DNA of 64,000 nt. It comes from Pseudomonas frederiksbergensis. GTDB taxonomy: Bacteria; Pseudomonadota; Gammaproteobacteria; Pseudomonadales; Pseudomonadaceae. Below, in pieces: positions 33,787 to 44,283 of the stretch; the first letter of the stretch is position 1, and each line of letters starts with the position of its first letter. The position numbers and the translations under genes were made by a program. The stretch spans positions 5,262,501 to 5,326,500 of the forward strand of contig NZ_FNTF01000002.1 of assembly GCF_900105495.1 (NCBI RefSeq). Reading direction: 5' to 3'. The notes under the pieces were generated by a model. The model worked only from the letters and a program-made list of their open reading frames with translations, was not told where the DNA came from and searched no databases.

Positions 33787-35133
33787 GTGAATACATCCAT
33801 ATCCGGGATGAACGATGGCGCCGATTCGGTCCTCAAGTCCGCCATCTCAAAAGTGAAACGCCATGTTCTGCCGCTGTTCGTGATCATGTTCATCGTCAAC
33901 TACATCGACCGCGTGAACATCGGCTTCGTCCGCGCCCACATGGAACATGACCTGGGCATCGGCGCTGCTGCCTACGGCCTCGGCGCCGGTCTGTTCTTCA
34001 TCGGTTACGCGCTGTTTGAAGTCCCCTCCAACATCCTCCTGCAAAAAGTCGGCGCGCGAATCTGGCTGACCCGCATCATGCTGACCTGGGGCCTGGTCGC
34101 CGCTTGCATGGCGTTCATCCAGAACGAAACCCACTTCTACATCCTGCGATTTCTGCTCGGCGTGGCCGAAGCCGGTTTCTTCCCCGGCGTGATTTACTAC
34201 TTCACCCGCTGGTTGCCTGGCGTTGAACGCGGCAAGGCAATTGCCATCTTCCTCAGCGGTTCGGCGATTGCTTCGCTGATCTCCGGCCCGTTGTCCGGGT
34301 TACTGCTGCAAATCAGCGGTTTGGGCATGCACGGCTGGCAGTGGATGTACTTCATTGAAGGGATGTTCTCCGTCGGGCTGTGCGTGTTCGTCTGGTTCTG
34401 GCTGGACTCCAAACCCCACGACGCCAAATGGCTGAGCCGCGCCGAACAAGACGCACTGGTCAAGGCCATCGACGACGAACAACTGGCCCGCGAAGCCGCG
34501 ACACCGATCAAACCGTCGTTGGGCAAGCTGCTCAAGGATCGCCAGATCATCCTGTTCTGCCTGATCTACTTCTTCATCCAGTTGACCATTTATGCCGCGA
34601 CCTTCTGGCTGCCGAGCATCATCAAAAAGATGGGCGACCTGAGCGACATTCAGGTCGGGTTGTTCAACTCGATTCCGTGGCTGCTGTCGATCGTCGGCAT
34701 GTACGCCTTCGCTTCGCTGTCAGCCAAATGGAAGCATCAACAAGCCTGGGTCGCCGCGGCACTGCTGATCGCAGCAGCCGGGATGTTCATGTCCACCACC
34801 GGCGGGCCGATCTTCGCCTTCGTTGCGATCTGCTTTGCTGCGCTGGGTTTCAAATCAGCGTCGTCGCTGTTCTGGCCGATTCCTCAGGCCTATCTGGACG
34901 CACGGATCGCGGCGGGCGTCATCGCGCTGATCAACTCGGTGGGCAACCTCGGCGGCTTCGTCGCGCCGACCACCTTCGGTCTGCTGGAAGAACGCACCGG
35001 TTCGATTCAGGGCGGGCTGTACGGCCTGGCCGCGACCTCGATCATTGCCGCAATCATCGTCTTCGCCGCACGCAATAAACCGAAATCCGCACCTGCCGTT
35101 GCACTGGCCGAACAAGCGCCCAACCAAGCCTGA
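33787..35133 (+). CDS. gudP: MFS glucarate/galactarate transporter (GudP-like, ACS family)
   Basis: A 448-residue MFS permease of the anion:cation symporter family with 12 predicted helices. The conserved signatures are present: [14 protein letters not shown] in helix 1, [19 protein letters not shown] in helix 2, [14 protein letters not shown] and [19 protein letters not shown] in helices 4-5. The start GTG at 33787 follows GGAG. The location just upstream of gudD (23 bp) and opposite a FadR regulator makes D-glucarate (or galactarate) the likely substrate, imported with protons. Confidence 0.88.
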   Translation: MNTSISGMNDGADSVLKSAISKVKRHVLPLFVIMFIVNYIDRVNIGFVRAHMEHDLGIGAAAYGLGAGLFFIGYALFEVPSNILLQKVGARIWLTRIMLTWGLVAACMAFIQNETHFYILRFLLGVAEAGFFPGVIYYFTRWLPGVERGKAIAIFLSGSAIASLISGPLSGLLLQISGLGMHGWQWMYFIEGMFSVGLCVFVWFWLDSKPHDAKWLSRAEQDALVKAIDDEQLAREAATPIKPSLGKLLKDRQIILFCLIYFFIQLTIYAATFWLPSIIKKMGDLSDIQVGLFNSIPWLLSIVGMYAFASLSAKWKHQQAWVAAALLIAAAGMFMSTTGGPIFAFVAICFAALGFKSASSLFWPIPQAYLDARIAAGVIALINSVGNLGGFVAPTTFGLLEERTGSIQGGLYGLAATSIIAAIIVFAARNKPKSAPAVALAEQAPNQA

Positions 35134-35156
35134 ATATCCGTTTGAAGGACATGAAA

Positions 35157-36500
35157 ATGAATGCACAAGAAACTGCCAAAGCCCCGGTCATTACCAGCAT
35201 GCAAGTTGTTCCGGTGGCCGGCCACGACGGCATGCTGCTCAATCTGAGCGGCGCCCACGGGCCGTTTTTCACCCGCAACATCGTGATCCTCAAGGACAAC
35301 GCCGGTCATACCGGCGTCGGTGAAGTGCCGGGCGGCGAGCGCATTCGCCAGACCCTCGAAGACGCTCGCTCGTTGGTGGTCGGCAGTCCGATCGGTACGT
35401 ATCAGAAGATCCTCAATCAAGTGCGCCAGACCTTCGCCGATCGCGATGCCGGCGGTCGCGGGTTACAGACGTTCGATTTGCGCATCACCATCCACGCCGT
35501 CACCGGCCTGGAAGCTGCATTGCTCGATCTGCTCGGCCAGCATCTGGATGTGCCGGTCGCGGCCTTGCTCGGTGAAGGTCAGCAGCGCGATGAAGTGAAG
35601 ATGCTCGGTTACCTGTTTTATGTCGGTGATCGCAACGAAACCGACCTGGCCTACCGCAGCGAACCGGACGCCGACAACGACTGGTTCCGCGTACGTCACG
35701 AAAAAGCCATGACCGCCGACACCGTGGTGCGCCTGGCTGAAGCCGCCCACGCGCGCTACGGTTTCAAGGACTTCAAACTCAAGGGCGGCGTGCTCAGTGG
35801 CGATCAAGAAATCGAAGCCGTCACCGCCCTGGCCGAACGCTTTCCCGACGCGCGCATCACCCTTGATCCGAATGGTGCGTGGTCACTCAAGGAAGCCATT
35901 CGCTTGTGCCGGGATCAGCATCACGTACTGGCTTACGCCGAAGACCCGTGCGGCGCGGAAAACGGTTATTCGGGCCGTGAAGTCATGGCGGAATTCCGTC
36001 GCGCCACAGGTCTGAAAACCGCCACCAACATGATCGCCACCGACTGGCGGGAAATGGGCCACGCGATCCAGTTGCAATCAGTGGACATTCCACTGGCCGA
36101 CCCGCACTTCTGGACCATGCAGGGTTCGGTCCGCGTGGCGCAGATGTGCCATGAATGGGGCCTGACCTGGGGTTCGCACTCCAACAACCACTTCGATATT
36201 TCCCTGGCGATGTTCACCCACGTCGCGGCCGCCGCGCCGGGTGACATTACCGCCATCGACACCCACTGGATCTGGCAGGACGGCCAGCGCCTGACCAAAG
36301 CGCCGCTGCAAATCGTTGACGGTTGTGTGCAGGTGCCGAAGAAACCCGGGTTGGGTGTCGAACTGGACTTGGATCAGTTGGCCAAGGCTCATGAGTTGTA
36401 CAAAGGCATGGGATTGGGTGCCCGGGATGACAGCGTGGCGATGCAGTTTCTGATTCCGGGCTGGAAATTCGATAACAAGCGGCCGTGTCTGGTGCGTTGA
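35157..36500 (+). CDS. gudD: Glucarate dehydratase GudD (enolase superfamily)
   Basis: A 447-residue enzyme that dehydrates D-glucarate (or L-idarate) to 5-keto-4-deoxy-glucarate. Enolase-superfamily residues are all visible: the acid/base KxK at Lys207/Lys209 (FKLKGG), metal ligands Asp237 (LDPNG), Glu262 (YAEDPCG) and Asn291 (ATNMIAT), and His341 in [13 protein letters not shown]. The start is the ATG at 35157, 8 nt after GGA; upstream ATG/TTG codons sit on the Shine-Dalgarno. Later pathway steps (KdgD, KGSA dehydrogenase) are not in this window. It ends at a terminator-like hairpin. Confidence 0.95.
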   Translation: MNAQETAKAPVITSMQVVPVAGHDGMLLNLSGAHGPFFTRNIVILKDNAGHTGVGEVPGGERIRQTLEDARSLVVGSPIGTYQKILNQVRQTFADRDAGGRGLQTFDLRITIHAVTGLEAALLDLLGQHLDVPVAALLGEGQQRDEVKMLGYLFYVGDRNETDLAYRSEPDADNDWFRVRHEKAMTADTVVRLAEAAHARYGFKDFKLKGGVLSGDQEIEAVTALAERFPDARITLDPNGAWSLKEAIRLCRDQHHVLAYAEDPCGAENGYSGREVMAEFRRATGLKTATNMIATDWREMGHAIQLQSVDIPLADPHFWTMQGSVRVAQMCHEWGLTWGSHSNNHFDISLAMFTHVAAAAPGDITAIDTHWIWQDGQRLTKAPLQIVDGCVQVPKKPGLGVELDLDQLAKAHELYKGMGLGARDDSVAMQFLIPGWKFDNKRPCLVR

Positions 36501-36526
36501 TTCAGCGGTCGCGCCTGGCCTGTTAG

Positions 36527-37774
<1,248 letters not shown>

Positions 37775-37808
37775 CCAAGAAACGCGATTTCTCGCAGCGG
37801 CAAACAAA

Positions 37809-37835
37809 ATGGGCGACCTCTTTGAGGTCGCCCAT
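37809..37835. terminator. Bidirectional terminator
   Basis: ATGGGCGACCTC and GAGGTCGCCCAT form a 12-bp stem with a TTT loop between the beta-lactamase and DUF6124 genes. Confidence 0.75.
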
Positions 37836-37853
37836 TGTCGTTACTGCGTCAGC

Positions 37854-38246
37854 TCAATGCAGAGTCGGCGGCTGAGCGTCAGGCGCACCACTTCTCGGAT
37901 CAAGATTTTCCCGCGCCTGATTCACCAACAACTCGGTGACCGCCGCCAATTGCTGGATCGACAGCAGCAGCTGGCGGTTCGAACCTTCCAGTTTTCCGGC
38001 AAAACTCGCAATCAGCACATTCAGGGAGGCAAGGTTTTCGCAGGCCTGATTCAGCAGGGTCAGCGTGTCGACACCAGGCGCAACAGTGAAAACCTGCCGG
38101 GTCGTGGGGGTACGCCTGGGGCTTTGGGTAACGGCGCCTTTTGCGGTTTCACACGGCTTCGCGGGATCGAGTTGATCGGCACCGTTTGGGGTTTGCGATG
38201 GATGCTTGCTGAACTTCTTCACAGACGAGGCTCCTTTTTGTGCCAT
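37854..38246 (-). CDS. DUF6124 family protein
   Basis: A 130-residue protein. The N-terminal ~50 residues are a Lys/Pro/Thr-rich tail; the C-terminal part (FTVAPGVDTLTLLNQACENL...FAGKLEGSNRQLLLSIQQL) matches the pattern I know from DUF6124, a family of small Pseudomonas proteins of unknown function. No signal peptide or membrane helix. The 38247-38444 gap behind it has nothing recognisable. The C-terminal helical region may bind a partner. Multiple copies are typical in pseudomonads, and their role is not established. Confidence 0.8.
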   Translation of the reverse strand: MAQKGASSVKKFSKHPSQTPNGADQLDPAKPCETAKGAVTQSPRRTPTTRQVFTVAPGVDTLTLLNQACENLASLNVLIASFAGKLEGSNRQLLLSIQQLAAVTELLVNQARENLDPRSGAPDAQPPTLH

Positions 38247-38444
38247 TGGTGTTTACGTCCCTGGATCCCTCAGTGTCGCGGATTCCCACGTCCGACCGCT
38301 ATTTCGCGGTGGCTGACGAAGGCTAGCCGTGCGCTCTGACAGAAACCAGTTCATAAACACCGACAGGACTTGCAGGAAACTTCCGAGACCAATGGAAATC
38401 GGTACATCGCCCCCCGAAACACGCGTTTTTTTTAGCCGCCGAGT

Positions 38445-38993
38445 TCAATCATCCGGCATTTCAGGCGGCTTGGCAGGCTTCGCCGGTTTGCCCGGTTTTG
38501 CTCCCTTGGCGCCCTTGGCCGGTTCGGCTTCCGTGACCGGCGGTGGTGTCGGCACTGTGGCTTGTTGCTCCGTCGCCGGCAATTGGTCGACGGCGGCGAA
38601 AATCTCCTTCAGCTCGATCGTTCCCGATTGCTCAAGTTTCTTTTCCCCGTCCTTGCCCACCAGGATGACTTTGCTCTTGGCGCCAGCCCCCAACTTGAGC
38701 GAACGGATCAATGCCGCCGTGTCTTGCGGCCCCAGGTCTTTGCCCTCGCGCTGGCCCATCAGATTAAGCACGGTGTACAGGACCATGTTTCGCTCGGTGA
38801 ACCCCTTGCGATTGGCCGGTTCATCCAGCGACTTTTTCAGACTGACCCACGTGGGATCGACCGTGCTCGGCGCGATGACAATCAACGGCCGGGACCTGCC
38901 CTTGTCCATGTCCAGCGGTGAGCCGTCATCGGCAGCGAGCAAGGGGCCGGCGAAAGCCAGCAGGGTAGTCAGGGTCAAAGACCTGATGAGCAT
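38445..38993 (-). CDS. DUF4174 domain protein, secreted
   Basis: A 182-residue protein with a signal peptide (~1-20, LIRSLTLTTLLAFAGPLLA). The DUF4174 domain spans about residues 25-135: RSRPLIVIAPSTVDPTWVSLKKSLDEPAN, then SKVILVGKDGEKKLEQSG, given in part, a thioredoxin-like fold in other members. A Lys/Pro/Ala-rich tail follows. AAAGGAG 6 nt upstream fixes the ATG at 38993 rather than the ATG two codons earlier. Periplasmic, function unknown. Confidence 0.8.
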   Translation of the reverse strand: MLIRSLTLTTLLAFAGPLLAADDGSPLDMDKGRSRPLIVIAPSTVDPTWVSLKKSLDEPANRKGFTERNMVLYTVLNLMGQREGKDLGPQDTAALIRSLKLGAGAKSKVILVGKDGEKKLEQSGTIELKEIFAAVDQLPATEQQATVPTPPPVTEAEPAKGAKGAKPGKPAKPAKPPEMPDD

Positions 38994-39170
38994 GCGCATC
39001 TCCTTTTGATATCCACGCTCTAATGATTGCGCATCGCGGCGTTCGTTCCGGGTGACGCACGCAATATGTCTCGCCTGCCCCAAGCTTAGGTCAGGGCGGT
39101 CATTGCGCAACAGCCTGAGCTAATCTCATAAATCAATAACATCGCCCTGATCCGCCGTGAGGACCTCTGC

Positions 39171-39539
39171 ATGAGCGCTCAGTTGAACCACACCATCGTC
39201 TGGTGTCGCGACAAGCAGATATCAGCCAACTACCTGGCAGACATCCTTGGCCTGCCCAGCCCCGAACCCTTCGGCCCGATGCTGATCGTCAAGTTCGACA
39301 ATGGCGTGTCGCTGGACTTCTACGACAATGACCCGCCGATTGCCTCCCAGCACTACGCGTTTTTGATCGGTGACGAGGATTTCGATGCGGCCTTCGCCCG
39401 CCTGCAAGCCCGACAGCAACCCTGGTGGGCCGACCCCGGTAAACAACGACCGAACGAGATCAACGATTACGGCGGTGGCCGACGGGTTTACTTCGATGAC
39501 CCGGACGGGCATCTGCTGGAAATTCTGACTCGGCCCTGA
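39171..39539 (+). CDS. VOC family (glyoxalase/bleomycin-resistance fold) protein
   Basis: A 122-residue single-domain VOC protein. The fold signatures are LNHTIVWCRDKQISANYLADILGL (shown in part) at the start, a His at the third strand (SQHYAFLIG), and FDDPDGHLLEIL at the end, with His and Glu in the metal positions. It probably binds a divalent metal and a small molecule. The substrate is not predicted. It is a single gene facing a convergent TauE/SafE gene 42 bp away. Confidence 0.85.
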   Translation: MSAQLNHTIVWCRDKQISANYLADILGLPSPEPFGPMLIVKFDNGVSLDFYDNDPPIASQHYAFLIGDEDFDAAFARLQARQQPWWADPGKQRPNEINDYGGGRRVYFDDPDGHLLEILTRP

Positions 39540-39581
39540 GCGCGCCTGCCAGGCTGGTTTGTTTGTGCAACCGCGGCCCGA

Positions 39582-40367
39582 TCAAAAGGCCAGTTTGTAC
39601 CCGATCAGCACCAGCATCGTGGCCAGGCAAGGTCGCAGCACTTCATCGGAGATGCGGCCAGTGAGGTGGCTGCCCAAGTAAATTCCCGGTAGCGAACCGA
39701 TCAGCAAGTAACCCAATACGTGCCAATCCATGTTGCCCATGCTCGCATGGCCGAGGCCGGCCACCAGGGTCAGCGGTACGGCGTGCGCGATTTCCGTGCC
39801 CACCAGGCGGCGGGTCGGCAGCATCGGATAGAGAATGAACAACGCAACGGTGCCCAGGGCGCCGGCGCCGATGGAGGTCAGGGCAACCATGGTGCCGAGG
39901 ACCAGGCCAGTGATCACGGTCAGCGCATTCAAGCGATTGCCGCTGGGGTTGTAATGACCGCCCGCGCGTTTGTGGGCGAAATCGAGCAGGCGTTTCTTGA
40001 AGAAAATCGCCAGCGCCGTGGCAAACAGGACAAAGCCCAAGGCCTGTTTGATGACCGCGTTCATCGCCTCCGGGGACGTTTGCAAGGTGCTCAGGAACCA
40101 CAACGTCAGCGCCACCGCCGGCACGCTGCCGAGGGTCAACCAACCGGTGATGGCCCAGTCGATGTTCTTGTTCTTTCGATGAACCAGCACGCCACTGGAC
40201 TTGGTGATCGCCGCGTACAGCAAATCCGTCCCCACTGCGGTGGCCGGATTGACACCGAACCACAACAGAATGGGGGTCATCAACGAACCGCCACCCACGC
40301 CTGTCATCCCGACAATAAAGCCGACCACCAGACCTGCCACGACTAAACCGAAATTACCGAATTCCAT
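39582..40367 (-). CDS. TSUP (TauE/SafE) family permease
   Basis: A 261-residue membrane protein with about eight helices in two repeats. Each repeat carries the family pattern: GFIVGMTGVGGGSLMTPILL near the N-terminus and LVLGTMVALTSIGAGALGTVAL (in part) in the second half. Such proteins move sulfite, sulfoacetate or related anions; this one is a generic member. The ATG at 40367 is preferred; a GTG four codons upstream is in frame. Convergent with the VOC gene; a REPIN lies 110 bp upstream. Confidence 0.86.
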   Translation of the reverse strand: MEFGNFGLVVAGLVVGFIVGMTGVGGGSLMTPILLWFGVNPATAVGTDLLYAAITKSSGVLVHRKNKNIDWAITGWLTLGSVPAVALTLWFLSTLQTSPEAMNAVIKQALGFVLFATALAIFFKKRLLDFAHKRAGGHYNPSGNRLNALTVITGLVLGTMVALTSIGAGALGTVALFILYPMLPTRRLVGTEIAHAVPLTLVAGLGHASMGNMDWHVLGYLLIGSLPGIYLGSHLTGRISDEVLRPCLATMLVLIGYKLAF

Positions 40368-40477
40368 TAACACGCCCACAAAAACGCATGAAAAATCAGG
40401 CCCGCAGCATAGCGATTTTTCTTATAACCACTTATATCGATGCGAACTATCGTTATACCTAAAGCCCACACACGCTC

Positions 40478-40569
40478 CTGTGGGAGTGAGCCTGCTCGCG
40501 ATGACGGACTCACAGCCAGCATCATTGCTGAATGTTAAACCGCTATCGCGAGCAGGCTCACTCCTACAA
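40478..40569. repeat. REPIN, family A
   Basis: Two outward-facing copies of TGTGGGAGTGAGCCTGCTCGC in inverted orientation around a 45-bp spacer, nearly identical to the copy at 30399-30490. It lies 5 bp past the stop of the 40575-41324 lipoprotein gene. Confidence 0.9.
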
Positions 40570-40574
40570 GGGGT

Positions 40575-41324
40575 TCACTGTACTGGCAGGAAATTGAGGA
40601 ACAGCAAACTCTGCGCGTAATTTAAGCCGATCCGGCGGTAGCGCTCGTCCAGCATCTGCGTCAGCAGGTCCAGCCGGGCGACGATCTTGCCGAACTCCAC
40701 GGCAAAACTCAGGTTGCTGCCCTCCTCCGAGATTTCGTTGGAGAACAGTAAAGGCTCGCCGTTCCTGTTTTGCCGCTGGCTGAGGATCCAGGTGGCTTTC
40801 TCGATGTTGCGGGCCGCATTGCTGACGAACGTCGGGTTGATCGCATCCGTCATGTAGAACTCGAGCCGATTGCCGTGCGCAGTGACGAGCATGCTGCCAA
40901 TGGCATAAATGAAGGCACCGACCCGGTCGCCGAGAAACTCCGGGCTCATGGCATAACTCAGCGCTGCCAAGTCTTTTTTGCCTCCCAGGGTCGGCAGCGG
41001 CTGTTGCTGTTCGATGGCCATGCGCACTTGTTTGCCCGCGGTGCGGGCGTCAAGGAAGCCGGATTTTTTCAACTCGTCCGGGTTGCGCAAGTAGAGCTTG
41101 CTCATCAGCAGGTAGAGGCTGTCGAGGTTGTCGCGCATCGCCAGGGTCGCCATGCGGTCGACGCTGGTCTGGAGAAATTCCTGGGGTTTGCCTTCGCGGA
41201 ACTGGTTGACGATATCGCTGCCCTGCTGCTGGCTGCACCCGGAGGCGGCGAGCATCGACAAGCAAGCCAACAGCAGGCAACGGCGGCGGATTCGCGGGGT
41301 GGTGCGGGGTAAAACTCGAGCCAT
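40575..41324 (-). CDS. Lipoprotein of unknown function, 249 aa
   Basis: The N-terminus is basic (PRTTPRIRRRCLLLACLSML), with a lipobox around LAASGC (Cys30), predicting a lipidated envelope protein. The mature chain is mostly helical, with no repeats and only the lipobox Cys after the signal region. Distinct segments include QFREGKPQEFLQ near the N-terminus and EKATWILSQRQNRNGE near residue 165. I do not recognise a family. The gene is alone; its 3' end abuts the family A REPIN. Confidence 0.7.
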   Translation of the reverse strand: MARVLPRTTPRIRRRCLLLACLSMLAASGCSQQQGSDIVNQFREGKPQEFLQTSVDRMATLAMRDNLDSLYLLMSKLYLRNPDELKKSGFLDARTAGKQVRMAIEQQQPLPTLGGKKDLAALSYAMSPEFLGDRVGAFIYAIGSMLVTAHGNRLEFYMTDAINPTFVSNAARNIEKATWILSQRQNRNGEPLLFSNEISEEGSNLSFAVEFGKIVARLDLLTQMLDERYRRIGLNYAQSLLFLNFLPVQ

Positions 41325-41577
41325 GGGTTATCGAACTTGGGCATGGGCCGGCGGTGGGGATTCGCCGCAGGCTGGCCAAGGGTAGAGCCGTGAATCCTGG
41401 AAAAGTGCAGTGCCGACCGTCCGCAAGCGTTGGAACCCGTTAAGCGACGCCATCAAATTAGTCATACTTTATAATTGCAACATCGCCTGCATAAGCTATA
41501 AATCCTTCCTTGCTCCTATTAAAAACCGATTAGTAGTATGACTACTTTGTCAAAAACAATAAAAAGGAAGGTCAACC

Positions 41578-42726
41578 ATGCTTCAATCCCGATACCCGTT
41601 CTGCGCCCTTGGACTGTCTCTGATGATCGCCACCCTCTCCGCCCAGGCCGCCGGCCTGTCCAGCGAACACAAGGCCTTTGGCAAAACCAATGACGGCACG
41701 CCCGTCGAGCAATACATCTTGCGCAACAGCCATGGCCTGACCGCCACGGTCATTACTTACGGCGGCATTTTGCAGTCGCTGAAAGTGCCGGACAAAAACG
41801 GCAAGTTCGACGACGTGGTGCTCGGTTTCGATGACGTGCAGGGCTACCAGAGCGGCACGGCGTATTTCGGTGCGACCATCGGGCGCTTTGGCAATCGCCT
41901 GGCCAACGGTGCTTTCGAACTGGACGGCAAGCGTTATCAGGTACCGCTCAACGACAGTTCCAATTCGCTGCACGGCGGCCCCCGGGGTTTTGACAAGCAC
42001 GTCTGGGAAGCCCAACCGAGCAACGGCAAGGATTCGGTCGGCGTGACCCTGACCTACCTGTCGGCAGACGGTGAAATGGGCTTCCCCGGCAACCTGAGAA
42101 CCGAGGTGACCTACAGCCTCAACGAGCAAAACGAGTTGCGCATCGACTACAAGGCTTCCACCGATAAAGCCACAGTGTTGAACCTGACCAATCACAGCTA
42201 TTTCAACCTGGCCGGCGCCGGCAACGGTGATGTGCTGAAACAACTCGCCACCCTGCACGCCAGTCATTACACGCCGGTCACCGGCAAGCTGATCCCTACC
42301 GGCGAACTGGCCCCGGTGGCTGGCACACCGATGGACTTCACCCAGCCGACCGCCATTGGCAAGCACATCAAAGCCGATCACCCTCAGTTGAAATTTGCCG
42401 AACCGAAACAGGGCGGCTTCGATTTCAACTGGGTGCTGAACGCCGCAGGTGATGTGGGCCAACTCGCCGCCGAGGTCAGCGATCCGCAATCCGGTCGTCG
42501 CTTGCAGCTCTACACCACCGAGCCTGGTGTGCAGTTCTACACCAGCAACTTCCTCGATGGTTCGGTCAAGGGCAAGGCTGGCAAGGTCTACCCGCACTGG
42601 GGCGCGTTCACGCTGGAGACCCAGCACTACCCGGATTCGCCGAATCAGCCGAACTTCCCGTCCACGCGCCTGGACCCGGGCAAGACCTATGCCCAGAGCA
42701 CGGTGATGAAGTTTTCTACCCAGTAA
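41578..42726 (+). CDS. galM: Aldose 1-epimerase GalM, periplasmic
   Basis: A 382-residue galactose mutarotase with a signal peptide (~1-24, ending AQAAG), so it works in the periplasm rather than the cytoplasm like E. coli GalM. Conserved parts are GATIGRFGNRLANG, the catalytic His in LTNHSYFNLAGAG, and the Glu region near the C-terminus (TLETQHYPDSPNQPNFPSTRL). The start follows AAGGAAGG. No sugar operon is next to it, and a family B REP follows it. Confidence 0.93.
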   Translation: MLQSRYPFCALGLSLMIATLSAQAAGLSSEHKAFGKTNDGTPVEQYILRNSHGLTATVITYGGILQSLKVPDKNGKFDDVVLGFDDVQGYQSGTAYFGATIGRFGNRLANGAFELDGKRYQVPLNDSSNSLHGGPRGFDKHVWEAQPSNGKDSVGVTLTYLSADGEMGFPGNLRTEVTYSLNEQNELRIDYKASTDKATVLNLTNHSYFNLAGAGNGDVLKQLATLHASHYTPVTGKLIPTGELAPVAGTPMDFTQPTAIGKHIKADHPQLKFAEPKQGGFDFNWVLNAAGDVGQLAAEVSDPQSGRRLQLYTTEPGVQFYTSNFLDGSVKGKAGKVYPHWGAFTLETQHYPDSPNQPNFPSTRLDPGKTYAQSTVMKFSTQ

Positions 42727-42741
42727 GGCCCAATGCGATCA

Positions 42742-42888
42742 TGTAGCAGCTGCCGAGCCTGCGAGGCTGCGTCCGAGGACGAAGTCCTCGCAACTCCTGC
42801 GCACGCGGTATTCCTGAAACACCTCATTGTTTGATTCGGCGACTGCTTCGCAGCCGAACGCAGCCTCGCAAGCTCGACAGCTGCTACA
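42742..42888. repeat. REP-type inverted pair, family B
   Basis: TGTAGCAGCTGCCGAGCCTGCGAGGCTGCG and its inverted counterpart (CGCAGCCTCGCAAGCTCGACAGCTGCTACA), given as a 30-nt core only by position, surround an internal hairpin CGAGGAC-GAA-GTCCTCG. It is the same family as 49980-50114 and lies in the galM/aldo-keto reductase gap. Confidence 0.85.
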
Positions 42889-42961
42889 GGTCGATGGAAC
42901 CACCGGGGTATTCTGTTGCCAACCGAAGGAGTACTCATCGATTCAAAATAAGGAGATTTGA

Positions 42962-43783
42962 ATGCGCACCCTCGAACTGGCCGGCGTCAACGTACCGGTG
43001 ATCGGCCAAGGCACCTGGCGCATGGGCGAAGACCGTTCCCGGCACACCCAGGAAGTGGCGGCATTGCGCCTGGGTATCGAACTCGGCATGACCCTTATCG
43101 ATACCGCTGAAATGTACGGCGAGGGCGGCGCTGAGGAAGTGGTCGGTGAAGCCATCACCGGCAGACGTGATGAAGTGTTTCTGGTCAGCAAGGTCTACCC
43201 GCACAACGCCAGCCGCAAAGGGATTCCCCTGGCGTGCGAACGCAGCCTGCGGCGGCTGGATACCGATTACATCGATCTTTACCTGCTGCACTGGCGCGGC
43301 CAGTACCCCCTCGAAGAAACGGTCGAAGCCTTCGAACGCCTGCGGGTCGAAGGCAAGATCGGTCGCTGGGGCGTTTCCAATTTTGATGTCGATGACCTGG
43401 AGGAACTGGCCTCATCGGCCTGTGCCACCAACCAGGTGCTCTACAACCTGGAAGAGCGCGGCATCGAGTTTGATCTGCTGCCCTGGAGCCGCCAGCATCG
43501 AATGCCACTCATGGCCTACTGTCCGATCGGTCAGGGTGGGCCTATGCTGAACCATGCAACGCTCAAGCAAATAGCCGCCCGTCACCGTGTGACGCCGGCC
43601 CAGGTAGCGCTGGCATGGATGCTGCGTAACGAAGGCGTGATCGCCATCCCCAAAGCGGTCCGCCCCGAGCACCTGCAACTCAATGCGCAAGCGGCGCAAT
43701 TGCAACTGGAGGCTGGGGATCTGGAGGCGCTGGAACAGGCGTTTCGCGCGCCACAACGCAAACAGCGATTGGCCATGGTCTGA
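42962..43783 (+). CDS. Aldo/keto reductase
   Basis: A 273-residue NADPH-dependent oxidoreductase with a TIM-barrel fold. The catalytic tetrad is Asp47, Tyr52, Lys77 and His110 (DTAEMY, SKVYP, YLLHWRG). The conserved cofactor end is IAIPKA near residue 236. Length is shorter than the ~320-residue AKRs and fits the YafB/YeaE/DkgA group. It probably reduces aldehydes or ketoacids; substrate unknown. AAGGAG 7 nt upstream supports the start. It precedes the DUF1810 gene by 29 bp. Confidence 0.9.
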   Translation: MRTLELAGVNVPVIGQGTWRMGEDRSRHTQEVAALRLGIELGMTLIDTAEMYGEGGAEEVVGEAITGRRDEVFLVSKVYPHNASRKGIPLACERSLRRLDTDYIDLYLLHWRGQYPLEETVEAFERLRVEGKIGRWGVSNFDVDDLEELASSACATNQVLYNLEERGIEFDLLPWSRQHRMPLMAYCPIGQGGPMLNHATLKQIAARHRVTPAQVALAWMLRNEGVIAIPKAVRPEHLQLNAQAAQLQLEAGDLEALEQAFRAPQRKQRLAMV

Positions 43784-43812
43784 GCCATCGCAGTCTGTCA
43801 GAGGGCTTCGGC

Positions 43813-44283
43813 ATGAGAAGCACTGATCAGGACGATTCCTTTAATCTGCAACGCTTTATCCAGGCACAGGACCCGGTGTACAAACGGGTCCAGGCCGAGC
43901 TGAACGCCGGCCACAAGCGCAGTCACTGGATGTGGTTCATCTTTCCGCAATTCGCAGGGTTGGGCGGCAGCGAGATGTCCCGCCACTTTGCCATTCGTTC
44001 CAAAGAGGAAGCTGCGGCGTACCTCAATCATCCACTGCTGGGCTCACGGTTGCACACCTGCACGCAAATGGTGCTGAACATCGAAAAAAGCTCGGTCGCC
44101 AGCATATTCGGCCATCCCGACGATCTCAAGTTTCACTCTTCCATGACACTGTTCGCCCAGGTTGCCGGCGCCAACAGCGACTTTCATCAAGCACTTGATC
44201 AGTATTTCCACGGCATCCTGGATGACTGGACGTTGTTGCTGCTGGACTCAAAACAGGCCCAGTTGCCCACCAATCAACGTTGA
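43813..44283 (+). CDS. DUF1810 family protein
   Basis: A 156-residue cytoplasmic protein of the DUF1810 (calpastatin-like) family. It matches the family pattern: [19 protein letters not shown], then [10 protein letters not shown], and [15 protein letters not shown]. The function is unknown; structural relatives are members of a helical fold. Its last 36 bp overlap the 3' end of the minus-strand DNA polymerase II gene. Confidence 0.9.
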   Translation: MRSTDQDDSFNLQRFIQAQDPVYKRVQAELNAGHKRSHWMWFIFPQFAGLGGSEMSRHFAIRSKEEAAAYLNHPLLGSRLHTCTQMVLNIEKSSVASIFGHPDDLKFHSSMTLFAQVAGANSDFHQALDQYFHGILDDWTLLLLDSKQAQLPTNQR

